Source: Castellaniella sp049650445
GTDB taxonomy: Bacteria > Pseudomonadota > Gammaproteobacteria > Burkholderiales > Burkholderiaceae_B
Direction of reading: 5' to 3'
DNA: 64,000 bases
Assembly (NCBI RefSeq): GCF_049650445.1
Contig: NZ_JBASAD010000032.1
Span: forward strand, 1-64,000
The position numbers and the translations under genes were made by a program. Below the pieces are notes generated by a model. The model was not told the DNA's origin. It did not search any database and saw only the letters and a program-made list of their open reading frames with translations. Positions 54,514-62,129 of the stretch are shown one piece after another (positions within the stretch are counted from its first letter, which is position 1; each line of letters opens with the position of its first letter).

Positions 54514-55121
54514 GTCGGTTCGATGGTTTCGAGAACAGCCAAAGTCAGGTCCGGAGGCACCCGGACGTCTTCCGGCTCACCGGTTTCGGGATCATCTTCC
54601 AGCTTGAGGTCGGCGCGCAAGCCGAGTTCCGGCCCCGCCGCCTGGAAAACGGCGCGCAGAGCCGTGCGGCCGATCCGGTCCACCCGTGCCGCCAGCGTGG
54701 CCACCGGCCCGAGGTCTTGATCCGCTGGCAGAGACCACGGGCCGGTCTCGGCGCGACGGGCGAAATCCAGCGCGTCGACGCCCAGCGCCGCCGCCAGTTC
54801 GCGCACCTCGTCGCCGGCGATGGTCCGGCGCAGGCAAGGCGCACAGCACACGGCGCCCAGATGGCGGGCGAGCCGGGCCAGCCGGTCCGGCGGCAGCAGG
54901 GCCAGTGCCAGCTCGGGGCGCGCGGCATCGATCACGGGACGATCCCGCAAACTCAGCCGGCGCAGGATGGCCGCTGACCAGTGCCGATGCCAGGCGGGTG
55001 AGCATACCGCCGGCACGGGCCGGGATGGTGCGCCAAAAGCCTCGTGCCGGCTGGGGTGAAGCGTGAGGCTGGGCAACAGATTGAACTCCAGCAGCCGCGC
55101 GCTGAACAAGACGGCGTTCAT
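54483..55121 (-). CDS. sctK: T3SS sorting-platform protein SctK (BscK)
   Basis: A 212-residue cytoplasmic protein in the sctK position, which connects SctQ pods to the membrane ring. MNAVLFSARLLEFNLLPSLT and a middle region rich in Leu and Arg (LALLPPDRLARLARHLGAVC) fit YscK-type proteins, which are poorly conserved. Overlaps of 4 bases with sctJ and 31 with sctL indicate translational coupling. Confidence 0.82.
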   Translation of the reverse strand: MNAVLFSARLLEFNLLPSLTLHPSRHEAFGAPSRPVPAVCSPAWHRHWSAAILRRLSLRDRPVIDAARPELALALLPPDRLARLARHLGAVCCAPCLRRTIAGDEVRELAAALGVDALDFARRAETGPWSLPADQDLGPVATLAARVDRIGRTALRAVFQAAGPELGLRADLKLEDDPETGEPEDVRVPPDLTLAVLETIEPTWHSSFLAMR

Positions 55122-55972
55122 TCGGCACCTTCGTGCGCCGACGGACGGACTGACGGTTCGGCCCGCTCACGAAGCGCACTGCCCGGGAGCGTCCAGCCCC
55201 CGCGCCACAGCAGGTAGCTCAGGCCGCCCGCCAGGCTCAGAACCAACAGGATCAGCACACCCAGCATCAGCCCCAGGCCGCCGGCGGAACTCTGAGCGAC
55301 CTGGAGTCCCAGCACCGAGACCTGGACGGGCATTTCATACGCCGCCCCTGCGTCAGGCTGGGCGGATACCAGGGTAATGGAGACCCGGTCTTCCGTCAGG
55401 CCTGGAATGGCGTGCGTGACCAACTGGCGAATCTGCGGCCGGAGCGCATCGAAGGAGTAGCCCACCTGGTGCTTGATGAAGACGGCCGCCGTCGAAGGCG
55501 TGGCGGACTCGCCGATCTCGCCGCGTTCGGGCAGCACCACATGCACGCGCGCGGCAAGCACGCCGTCCATTTGCGACAGTGTATTGGTCAATTCCTGAGA
55601 CAGCGCATAAATGTACCGGACGCGCTCCTCGAGCGGCGAGGACACCAGGCCCTCTTTGCGGAAGATCTGGCCCATACCGTCGAAGCGCTCGCGCGGCAGG
55701 CCCTGCTTGCGCAGGATATCGAGGGCGCGGGCCACCTGGGTGCCATCCACCGAAATGGCCGCGCCTTCCTTGCCGATGGTTTTCTCGGCCCGGATGCCGG
55801 CATCGAGCAGAACCGACAGCAACTCGTTGGCCTCACCCTCGCTGGCGGCGGAATACAGTGTGACGTTGGAGCCGCAAGCCGCCAGGGCTGCCAGGACCAG
55901 AGCAGCAAGCACCAGCCGCAACGAGCGGATGAAAGCAGGTGCCGGAAACAGCATCGAAAGAGGAAAAACCAT
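55118..55972 (-). CDS. sctJ: T3SS inner-membrane ring lipoprotein SctJ (BscJ)
   Basis: A 284-residue ring protein. A signal peptide ends in the lipobox LAAC (lipidated Cys about residue 33), followed by the two ring-building modules: VTLYSAASEGEANELLSVLL, ISVDGTQVARALDILRKQGL, and the second with AARVHVVLPERGEIGES. A C-terminal membrane helix (GLGLMLGVLILLVLSLAGGL) comes next. The ATG at 55972 overlaps the sctI stop by one base; an ATG six codons later is an alternative. Confidence 0.96.
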   Translation of the reverse strand: MVFPLSMLFPAPAFIRSLRLVLAALVLAALAACGSNVTLYSAASEGEANELLSVLLDAGIRAEKTIGKEGAAISVDGTQVARALDILRKQGLPRERFDGMGQIFRKEGLVSSPLEERVRYIYALSQELTNTLSQMDGVLAARVHVVLPERGEIGESATPSTAAVFIKHQVGYSFDALRPQIRQLVTHAIPGLTEDRVSITLVSAQPDAGAAYEMPVQVSVLGLQVAQSSAGGLGLMLGVLILLVLSLAGGLSYLLWRGGWTLPGSALRERAEPSVRPSAHEGAE

Positions 55973-56397
55973 CAAGACATCCTGACAAGCGTATCGATAT
56001 TCTGCGTGGAGCGCGACACTGCCTTGCCCACCAGTTCGTACTGCACCGAAACCTGCATCAGCTCGGTCTGCAGGCGCAACATGTCGCTGATCGCCGGCTG
56101 CGCGCCCATGCCGTCCAGGCTGTGTGCGACGCCTCTCCACTTATCCGAAAATTCGGTCGCCACGCCCCTCAGGCCCGAAAGGATCTGGCCGCCCAACGTG
56201 GGCGCAGCATCCGGCGGCGTGGCGGCGAAGGCCGATTGCAGCGCCGCCGACACGCCGTTCAGCGAGGGCTCCTGGGGCGCATTCATCAGGGCGTTGAAAC
56301 GCTCAGTCGCCAGGCCGGTCGGCTCGGCGCGAGCCACAGTGCCGGCTGTGGGCAGTGCCTGGGCACCCAGCGCAGCGGTCAGGGCAGCGATTTCCAT
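55972..56397 (-). CDS. sctI: T3SS inner-rod protein SctI (BscI)
   Basis: A 141-residue early substrate that forms the inner rod. The C-terminal half, LRLQTELMQVSVQYELVGKA VSRSTQNIDTLVRMS, is the conserved helical hairpin end of SctI/YscI; the N-terminal half is Ala-rich. AAGGAG is eight bases before the ATG at 56397. It is first of the sctI-J-K-L-N block, the same order as bscI-J-K-L-N. Confidence 0.93.
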   Translation of the reverse strand: MEIAALTAALGAQALPTAGTVARAEPTGLATERFNALMNAPQEPSLNGVSAALQSAFAATPPDAAPTLGGQILSGLRGVATEFSDKWRGVAHSLDGMGAQPAISDMLRLQTELMQVSVQYELVGKAVSRSTQNIDTLVRMS

Positions 56398-56412
56398 GAT
56401 CAGACTCCTTGA

Positions 56413-56874
56413 TCAAACATCATCATTCGGCACTTCCGCCGCCAACCCCAGCATCTGCCGGGCGAGTGCTCCGCCTTCACCGGGCAGCGCGGAGGCATCG
56501 GCCAGCACCCGACGGCTTTCGGCGCCGAAGCCGGCCAACTGCCAGGCCAGGCCTCTCCAGGCATGGGCCACGGCCCGCTCCTGCGGATCGGCAAGATCCG
56601 CGGCTTCCAGCAGGCGGGCCGCTTCGGCGGCCCGACCGGCGTTCAGGCGCGCGACGGCCAGCCCCACCAGGGGATAGGCGCGATCCGGCCGGACACGGCG
56701 CAACGCATTGAAAATTGTATCCGCATGTCGCACATCCCCGCAGCCTGCAGCCAGCATACCGACTTCAGTCAGGAAACGGGCGTCATCGGCTCCAAGCACA
56801 AAAGCCGTCTCCGGAGAGACGGCTTGAGAGCCGGGCGCAGGCGCGCCGGAAGGCGGTGTTCGACCCGCCCTCAT
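56413..56874 (-). CDS. TPR protein of the T3SS locus (SctG/HrpB1-like candidate)
   Basis: A 153-residue helical protein with tetratricopeptide-type repeats: FLTEVGMLAAGCGDVRHADT, FNALRRVRPDRAYPLVGLAV, ARLNAGRAAEAARLLEAADL. Small TPR proteins of this build in T3SS loci are co-chaperones for the needle subunit (YscG) or HrpB1-type proteins. The ATG at 56874 overlaps the preceding gene by one base. If it is a needle chaperone, its client SctF is not in this window. Confidence 0.7.
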   Translation of the reverse strand: MRAGRTPPSGAPAPGSQAVSPETAFVLGADDARFLTEVGMLAAGCGDVRHADTIFNALRRVRPDRAYPLVGLAVARLNAGRAAEAARLLEAADLADPQERAVAHAWRGLAWQLAGFGAESRRVLADASALPGEGGALARQMLGLAAEVPNDDV

Positions 56875-57350
56875 CAAGAGGCCCTTCGCCCTACCAAGTC
56901 GCGCAATACCTGGGCGCGCGGTCGAAGCGCATCGTATTCGCCGCCCGATTCCGCAATGCTGAGCAGCACCCGGTCCAGTTCCTCGACCGCTTCGGCCGTG
57001 CGGCCCAGCATCAGCAGGCACTCGGCAATCTGCAAGGCGGGCTCCGGACTGCCCGGAAAGAGTGTGATCAGCAGCGAATACATGCTGATGGCATCTTCGT
57101 AGCGCCCGCACTGCTCCAGGCACAAGGCCAGCCCGGCGACGTAATGCCGCCGTGTGGGGCCATAGGTGGCCAGGATCGAGAACACCGGCAGCGCCTGAGC
57201 ATACTGCCCCTGGGTGACATGGGCGTAGGCCAGGGCGTAGATGACCTCGAGCTGCGCGTTGCTCATGCGTGAACTGGCCGGCAGCGCCTGCAGTCCGTCG
57301 TAAAGCTGGCGGCCGAACGGGCTGCGGGATGCGGTTGCTTGCTGGAACAT
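56874..57350 (-). CDS. TPR chaperone of translocators (SycD/LcrH family, BcrH2 position)
   Basis: A 158-residue class II chaperone. Three TPRs are visible: LEVIYALAYAHVTQGQYAQA, YVAGLALCLEQCGRYEDAIS, PALQIAECLLMLGRTAEAVE, the SycD/LcrH/BcrH pattern that binds hydrophobic translocators. AGGAG is seven bases before the ATG at 57350. It follows the SctE/BopB gene by 27 bases. A second, different SycD-type protein precedes the translocator pair, so each translocator may have its own or both may be bound by either. Confidence 0.85.
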   Translation of the reverse strand: MFQQATASRSPFGRQLYDGLQALPASSRMSNAQLEVIYALAYAHVTQGQYAQALPVFSILATYGPTRRHYVAGLALCLEQCGRYEDAISMYSLLITLFPGSPEPALQIAECLLMLGRTAEAVEELDRVLLSIAESGGEYDALRPRAQVLRDLVGRRAS

Positions 57351-57377
57351 GTGATTCTCCTGTGTACGACTGACCGG

Positions 57378-58655
57378 TCAGACCGTCGAGCGGCTGCCCA
57401 TGTTCATGGCGATCTGGGTCATGTTGTCGGTCGCGCCGGCAATCATCTTGCTGACGAGTTGCGTGCTTTCCTCGATCTGCTGGATGATTTTCTTCATCTC
57501 CTCGCGTCCCTCTTCCATTTGCTTTTGCAGCTTGAGCATCATGGCCTCGAGATCCTTCTTGTCCGCGATCGCCTTCTGAGCCTCTTCTTCCGTCTGGGCC
57601 TTGGAGATGTTCAAGCCCCCCTGCGCGATCTGCGTCCCGCCGGATACGGCCGCATTCGTACCGGTCATGACCGTATTGAAGGTCTTGATGGAGGAGAGTA
57701 ACACCTTGTTGCTGACCTGCGCCGCAGTCGATGCCACGGACGAACCGCCCGTCATCACCGCCATGGCGATACCCACTCCGATGGCGGCCGCGATCGTCAG
57801 CGCCATGCCGATGTAACCCGCAGTCTTTTCGTCCGCACCGGCCATCAGGGCGATGCTCTGCGCCATGTTGCCCAACAGCGAGGGCTCGAGGGCCAGCATG
57901 ATGGGGCAGGCGATCGCCAGCGCGCCACCCACGATCTTGCAGATTTTTTCCGCCTGCTCGGGGTCCACGCCGCATACATCCGTCAGGAACTTGCCGACTG
58001 TGTGCTGGATCAAGCTGTTGAGGCTGATCTCGGGCCCGCCGCATTCCTGGGAAATGGCGTTGGCCAGCGTCATGGTGGCGCTGATGGCACCCACGATCGC
58101 CAGGGCGAGCAGCGGCGCGGCCGCACCGCCCGAGGCGACCGTCGCCGCCGCAGCCGCGACCACCGCCGCGATCGCGGCGACGAAGGCGAAGATCTTGCCA
58201 ATCCAGCCGAAAATCTTGCCGAGCGCGCCCTTGGAGTCTGCCTCTTTGCACTTGTCGATCCATTCCTGGATCTTCTCGAGCTGGTGCTCGGTGTTCTTCT
58301 CGGCCTTGATGCGCGCGGACTCCAGGCCTTTCTGCGCGGTGGTGAGCTGTTCGTCCTGCGTCTTGCTGCGCAAGCTGCGCAGCAGATCGATCATGTCGCT
58401 GGCACTGAAGATCTCGGACGGCGTATCAATGCGCGGCGCGCCGTTCTTGTCGACCAACGGATTGCCGCTGCGGCCCGACGTGCCGGACTCGTCCTGCTGC
58501 TTGACGAGGCTCAGGATATCTTCGTAGAACTTTTCAATATCGACCTGCCCCGTCTTCCCGGTACCGGCCGTGCTGCCCGATTCATTGACCTGTCCGGGCG
58601 TCGTCCCCCCCACTGGCGGCGTATATCCCGGCCCGTTCGAAATCGTCGTAGTCAT
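57378..58655 (-). CDS. bopB: T3SS translocator SctE (BopB/YopB family)
   Basis: A 425-residue pore-forming translocator inserted in the host membrane. The N-terminus is polar (MTTTISNGPGYTPPVGGTTP), then a coiled coil at about 90-135, a long hydrophobic hairpin region (IGKIFAFVAAIAAVVAAAAA and IVGAISATMTLANAI, then IVGGALAIACPIMLAL and IGMALTIAAAIGVGIAMAVM), and a C-terminal coiled coil (LEAMMLKLQKQMEEGREEMK). This is the YopB/BopB/SctE plan. AGGAG is six bases before the ATG. Confidence 0.92.
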   Translation of the reverse strand: MTTTISNGPGYTPPVGGTTPGQVNESGSTAGTGKTGQVDIEKFYEDILSLVKQQDESGTSGRSGNPLVDKNGAPRIDTPSEIFSASDMIDLLRSLRSKTQDEQLTTAQKGLESARIKAEKNTEHQLEKIQEWIDKCKEADSKGALGKIFGWIGKIFAFVAAIAAVVAAAAATVASGGAAAPLLALAIVGAISATMTLANAISQECGGPEISLNSLIQHTVGKFLTDVCGVDPEQAEKICKIVGGALAIACPIMLALEPSLLGNMAQSIALMAGADEKTAGYIGMALTIAAAIGVGIAMAVMTGGSSVASTAAQVSNKVLLSSIKTFNTVMTGTNAAVSGGTQIAQGGLNISKAQTEEEAQKAIADKKDLEAMMLKLQKQMEEGREEMKKIIQQIEESTQLVSKMIAGATDNMTQIAMNMGSRSTV

Positions 58656-58685
58656 GTTCGCTCCTGGCTATCGTATACACGCGGG

Positions 58686-59573
58686 TCAGACGTTGCGCGC
58701 AATGCCGCGGTTTGTCTCGCTACGCGCCTGATCGATGGCGCCCAGCTTTTCGCGCACGTCGCGGATCACGTCCATCATCTGCTGCATCAGGTCGTTGGCC
58801 TGCTGCACGCTTTGCTCATGCACCCGGGCATCGGATTCAGCCTCGGACTTCTTGGCATCGTGCTCGGCGGCCGCTTGCTCCCTGCCGGCGCCGACCATGC
58901 TGCCGACGCTGGAGAAGATGCCGCCCGCGCTTTGCGCGGTGCTGCTCAGCCCGGTGCCCCAGTTGCCTTGCAACTTGCTGTCCCTGACAACCTGGAGATC
59001 GATCTTCTTGTTGGTCGCGGGATCGACACGAACGCCTTTGGCATTGGCCTCGCCGCCGCTCTTGATGCTCTTGGCGCTCAGGATGCCGCCGGCGACACTC
59101 ATGCCGATCGATGTGACGCCGCCGGCAATCTGGAACGAGCCCTGGATGATGGCCTGCTGCAGGCGGTCTTCGGCCGCATTGCGGATTTCCTGGGCGGCGT
59201 TCTTCAGGCTGGCGACCTGCGCCTGCATTTCGGAATTGCGCACTTCGCGTGCCTGGTTGCGCATTTCTTGAGCGCACTTCTGGAACAGTGCCATCACTGA
59301 ATAAATGTCGATGGCCACTGTTTCAGACCCGAGCTTGCCGAAGGGATCCCCCGTGCTCTTGCCGCTGGAGGGCTCCGGGAGCATGGACTTCAGCAGGGCA
59401 TCGAGACGGCCCGCGTTGGCTTCGTTGACCTCCACCCCGATCAGTTTGAGCGCGGTGTCCAGCGTGATGCCTGTGGTCTCCACCATCTTCTTGGTGGCGG
59501 CATCAAGCGACTTCGGGTCGACGCCGGGGGGAATATAGCCCGGCGGGAAAGTGGACTGCAGGGAAATGGTCAT
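58686..59573 (-). CDS. bopD: T3SS translocator SctB (BopD/YopD family)
   Basis: A 295-residue second translocator. The start is the ATG at 59573 (MTISLQSTFPPGYIPPGVDP) after GGAG. It has a coiled-coil region (MALFQKCAQEMRNQAREVRN), one weak hydrophobic segment near the middle (SFQIAGGVTSIGMSVAGGIL), and a C-terminal amphipathic end (DLMQQMMDVIRDVREKLGAI). Bordetella BopD has the same plan. It pairs with the BopB-like protein downstream, with a 30-base gap. Confidence 0.88.
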   Translation of the reverse strand: MTISLQSTFPPGYIPPGVDPKSLDAATKKMVETTGITLDTALKLIGVEVNEANAGRLDALLKSMLPEPSSGKSTGDPFGKLGSETVAIDIYSVMALFQKCAQEMRNQAREVRNSEMQAQVASLKNAAQEIRNAAEDRLQQAIIQGSFQIAGGVTSIGMSVAGGILSAKSIKSGGEANAKGVRVDPATNKKIDLQVVRDSKLQGNWGTGLSSTAQSAGGIFSSVGSMVGAGREQAAAEHDAKKSEAESDARVHEQSVQQANDLMQQMMDVIRDVREKLGAIDQARSETNRGIARNV

Positions 59574-59675
59574 AATGTGCTCCGGAATGCTGACTCGGTT
59601 TTCGTTCCACGCCGTCATCGGCGCCTACACTGATTATGTGGACATCAGGGGCAAAGTCGTTCCATGCCGAGCCTG

Positions 59676-60179
59676 TTATTTGGCCAACGCTTTGGCCCGG
59701 ACGGCCTTGAGCAGCATCTCGGCCCGCGCCTTGATCGCGTCGTGCTCGCCCGGCTTGCATAAAGTGCCGATCGCCAGCTCCAGCGATTCGGCCGCTTCGT
59801 CCGGCTTGCCCAGGGCCAGCAGGCACTCGGCACAATGGTAGACCGGCACCGGGTCGTCCAGGCGCATCACCGTCACGATCATGTAGTGCTGCAGCGCTTC
59901 TTCATAGCGCTTGGTCATCTGCAGCGCAGAAGCCAAGGCCAACTGATAGCGCGAATCCATATGGTCATAGGAGACCAACTGGGCGAAAATCTTGAAGGCA
60001 TCGTTGTACTTGCCCTGCGCATAGAGCGCATGGCCGTAGGCATACATGGCTTCGCATTCCCGGGACGACAGACCCATCGCCTGGGCCAGCGTGCCACCCG
60101 CCTTCCAGAGACCGAACAAGTTCTCGGCAATACTGGCGGCTTCCTGCTCGGTGATCTCGGGATCCGTTTGCGCATTCAT
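59676..60179 (-). CDS. TPR chaperone of translocators (SycD/LcrH family, BcrH1 position)
   Basis: A 167-residue class II chaperone, the same length as Yersinia SycD. It starts MNAQTDPEITEQEAASIAEN, then LSSRECEAMYAYGHALYAQG, YDHMDSRYQLALASALQMTK and PVPVYHCAECLLALGKPDEA, the three SycD TPRs. The ATG at 60179 is six bases after AAGGA. It lies just upstream of the BopD-like gene and is the better match to LcrH/SycD of the two TPR chaperones here. Confidence 0.92.
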   Translation of the reverse strand: MNAQTDPEITEQEAASIAENLFGLWKAGGTLAQAMGLSSRECEAMYAYGHALYAQGKYNDAFKIFAQLVSYDHMDSRYQLALASALQMTKRYEEALQHYMIVTVMRLDDPVPVYHCAECLLALGKPDEAAESLELAIGTLCKPGEHDAIKARAEMLLKAVRAKALAK

Positions 60180-60227
60180 GGGCATTCCTTTGTCGTGTAC
60201 TTGCCGCCTCACCGCGGCGGATTGTCT

Positions 60228-60512
60228 TCAGATCATGTTGCGCATCTTGCGCATGCCGCCCGCGCTGGGTCCGGCATTGGCGAAGCTCAGGCGGGCCGCC
60301 TCTTCAGCCACCTCGCGCTCGATGTCTTCCATGTCCTTGCGGAACATGGCTTCGGCCTCGGCCTGCTCTTTCGGCCCCATGGACGCGTTGAGCTTGTCCG
60401 CATCCAGCCCGTGGGCGCGATAGATCTCGGGGGTATCCTCCAGGCTCTGCCGGACCTGCCGAATCAACGCGTCGGCTTCCTGGATGATTTCTTCGGGAGT
60501 CTTTTTGGCCAT
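60228..60512 (-). CDS. Small acidic T3SS-locus protein, 94 residues, unknown role
   Basis: Not recognised. MAKKTPEEIIQEADALIRQV leads into an almost entirely helical protein with many Glu/Asp/Arg residues (EAEAMFRKDMEDIEREVAEE) and a Gly/Met-rich tail (SAGGMRKMRNMI). It is within the needle-subunit size range but lacks the WxxN-like and YNxxRN patterns I would expect of SctF. Position between the second Bsp22-like gene and a SycD-type chaperone suggests a chaperone or co-secreted factor for the filament or translocators. The start is the ATG at 60512, with GAGAGG upstream. Confidence 0.65.
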   Translation of the reverse strand: MAKKTPEEIIQEADALIRQVRQSLEDTPEIYRAHGLDADKLNASMGPKEQAEAEAMFRKDMEDIEREVAEEAARLSFANAGPSAGGMRKMRNMI

Positions 60513-60528
60513 GATCAATTACCTCTCG

Positions 60529-60693
60529 TCAGATGTTGCGAATGATGTTGGAATTGGCGTCGGTGTGCTTTTTCTGCGTGTTGGTCAGGATCTCGACGGA
60601 CTCGTTCTTTTTGTTGTTCAGGCTCTGCAGGCGCAGCATGTCCATCTGCTGGTTGTTGCTTTCGGCATCGATCAGGCCCTTGACCTTGGTGAT
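60529..60693. repeat. Direct repeat, 165 bases, copy in second bsp22-like gene
   Basis: The 3' coding segment of this gene matches 61226-61390 with three differences in 165 bases by my count. The repeat stops abruptly where the variable middle begins. Confidence 0.9.
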
Positions 60694-61149
60694 CGCTGCA
60701 TCGATCTGCCCCTTGGTGGTACTGCCGTTGCTGGTGTTGTTCTGGCCTTTCACCACGTGGCCGTGCCCGTCGTCCACGCTTTCCCCCGGCCCCGGGGTCA
60801 CGCGACCGTTTCCGGTAAAGCCGATGTCGGAGATCCCGGCTTTCTTGATGGCGTCGTTCAGCGGAATCTCATACTGATCGACTTTGTCCCAGTTCCAGTC
60901 CTTGACCTTGCTGCCGGCATCGGTGCCGCTGATGGCGCCCTGGAATTTGGTCAGCGCGGACAGCACATCGTTCAGTTTGGCGATCTGGTCGTTGCGGGCC
61001 TGCACGGCCTTGACCTGATCCACCAACTGCTGGTCCAGCAGCTTGACGCGTTCGCCCTGAACCATCTGGATCAGCGTCTGGATGTCGCCGGAAGCGATCG
61101 CCTGGCTGATGTCGATGGGAAGAGAACTGCCTACGCCGGAAGTGCTCAT
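60529..61149 (-). CDS. Bsp22-like T3SS tip/filament protein, copy 2
   Basis: A 206-residue protein of the Bsp22 kind, which in Bordetella polymerises into a filament at the needle tip. The N-terminal helix (IQTLIQMVQGERVKLLDQQL) and C-terminal helix (QMDMLRLQSLNNKKNESVEI then TNTQKKHTDANSNIIRNI) would form the intramolecular coiled coil of tip proteins, with a variable middle. AAGGAG is six bases before the ATG at 61149. It is a tandem paralogue of the next gene upstream, with nearly identical ends. bsp22 is single-copy in classical Bordetella. Confidence 0.85.
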   Translation of the reverse strand: MSTSGVGSSLPIDISQAIASGDIQTLIQMVQGERVKLLDQQLVDQVKAVQARNDQIAKLNDVLSALTKFQGAISGTDAGSKVKDWNWDKVDQYEIPLNDAIKKAGISDIGFTGNGRVTPGPGESVDDGHGHVVKGQNNTSNGSTTKGQIDAAITKVKGLIDAESNNQQMDMLRLQSLNNKKNESVEILTNTQKKHTDANSNIIRNI

Positions 61150-61195
61150 GGTCTGCTCCTTGAAACCCGCCTGGACGGTCGAGTAAGTGATGACG

Positions 61196-61217
61196 CCGGC
61201 CCGCAGATGCGGGCCGG
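61196..61217 (-). terminator. Hairpin between the two bsp22-like genes
   Basis: CCGGCCCGC (61196-61204) pairs perfectly with GCGGGCCGG (61209-61217) around a four-base loop, eight bases after the stop of the first copy. There is no T-tract. It could act as partial terminator or mRNA 3'-end stabiliser, making the first copy more abundant. Confidence 0.5.
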
Positions 61218-61225
61218 GATGTGCG

Positions 61226-61390
61226 TCAGATGTTGCGAATGATATTGGAGTTGGCGTCGGTGTGCTTTTTCTGCGTGTTGGTCAGGATCTCGATGGACTC
61301 GTTCTTTTTGTTGTTCAGGCTCTGCAGGCGCAGCATGTCCATCTGCTGGTTGTTGCTTTCGGCATCGATCAGGCCCTTGACCTTGGTGAT
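61226..61390. repeat. Direct repeat, 165 bases, copy in first bsp22-like gene
   Basis: Pairs with 60529-60693, about 98 percent identical by direct comparison; the start points are 697 bases apart in the same orientation. Confidence 0.9.
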
Positions 61391-61852
61391 GGCGGCCTCA
61401 ATCTCGCCCCGGGTCGAATTGCCCGAAATGACGCTGCTACCCTTGATGGAATGGCCCTGGGCACCATCCTTCGGCATGCCAGGTCCCGGGGTGCACTGCC
61501 CGCCCACATTGGAGTTGCCGGTGAGATTGTCGATACCCAGCTCGCGGATCTGGTCGTTCAGCGGCAGTTCGATGTCCGTGACCGCAGTGGCATTCCAGTT
61601 GCCGTCGTTGATCTTCGTGGTCGCGTTGGTATCCTTGGCCCGGGCCAGCACGGAATTGAGCCCCGACAGCACATTGTTGAGCTTGGCGATCTGGTCGTTG
61701 CGGGCCTGCACGGCCTTGACCTGATCCACCAGTTGCGAATCCAACAGCCTGACGCGTTCGCCCTGGACCATCTGGATCAGAGTCTGGATATCGCCAGTGG
61801 CCAGCATGGCCTGGAAATTGATACCACCGGAGTTAGTGACGGGAGAGTTCAT
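61226..61852 (-). CDS. Bsp22-like T3SS tip/filament protein, copy 1
   Basis: A 208-residue paralogue of copy 2. MNSPVTNSGGINFQAMLATG is followed by IQTLIQMVQGERVRLLDSQL, VDQVKAVQARNDQIAKLNNV, then a divergent middle, and the C-terminal QMDMLRLQSLNNKKNESIEI region shared with copy 2. It is the first gene of the long minus-strand T3SS operon, with the promoter box at 61905-61932. The middle domains, likely the surface of the filament, differ strongly between copies, pointing to diversification with gene conversion of the ends. Confidence 0.87.
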   Translation of the reverse strand: MNSPVTNSGGINFQAMLATGDIQTLIQMVQGERVRLLDSQLVDQVKAVQARNDQIAKLNNVLSGLNSVLARAKDTNATTKINDGNWNATAVTDIELPLNDQIRELGIDNLTGNSNVGGQCTPGPGMPKDGAQGHSIKGSSVISGNSTRGEIEAAITKVKGLIDAESNNQQMDMLRLQSLNNKKNESIEILTNTQKKHTDANSNIIRNI

Positions 61853-61904
61853 CGCTGGATCATCCTATTGTCGTTGGGACCGCATCTAACATGCAGCTAC
61901 CCGA

Positions 61905-61932
61905 TCAGTAACCGATCCCGTCCGGGAGTTCC
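61905..61932 (-). promoter_or_regulatory. T3SS-type ECF promoter box (main minus-strand T3SS operon)
   Basis: Minus strand: GGAAC (61932-61928), 17 bases ending in GGT, then TACTGA (61910-61905). It would drive the operon from the first bsp22-like gene through sctC. The predicted leader is about 45 bases. Confidence 0.78.
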
Positions 61933-62067
61933 TCTCAAGGGAATCTGGCCCGGCGAAACCGCCTTCGAGAGCATTAGTGTCATCCGTTTCCCGCCAGTTC
62001 CATTCCCTCCCCCATCCGGAGAAACTCCAGAGGCGCAAAGCCGTACGCATCGCACGGGTTTGCCCTG

Positions 62068-62095
62068 GGAACCTTTCGCGCGCGCCGGTTACTAT
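62068..62095 (+). promoter_or_regulatory. T3SS-type ECF promoter box (sctW operon)
   Basis: GGAACC with GGAAC at 62068-62072, 17 bases ending in GGT, then TACTAT (62090-62095). It faces away from the box at 61905-61932, so the intergenic region 61853-62129 fires both T3SS operons. The predicted start is near 62102, about 28 bases before the sctW ATG. Confidence 0.75.
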
Positions 62096-62129
62096 TCGAG
62101 CACAGCATCCACGCGGAGTGCCGCTCATC

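Noticed and set aside
56413..58263. 616-codon minus-strand frame crossing four T3SS genes
   Set aside because: It is an extension of the 153-residue TPR gene's frame through the out-of-frame parts of its neighbours; only the last 154 codons are real.
60228..60512. 94-residue protein as the needle subunit SctF
   Set aside because: Size fits, but it is too acidic and lacks the needle-type sequence pattern; left as unknown.
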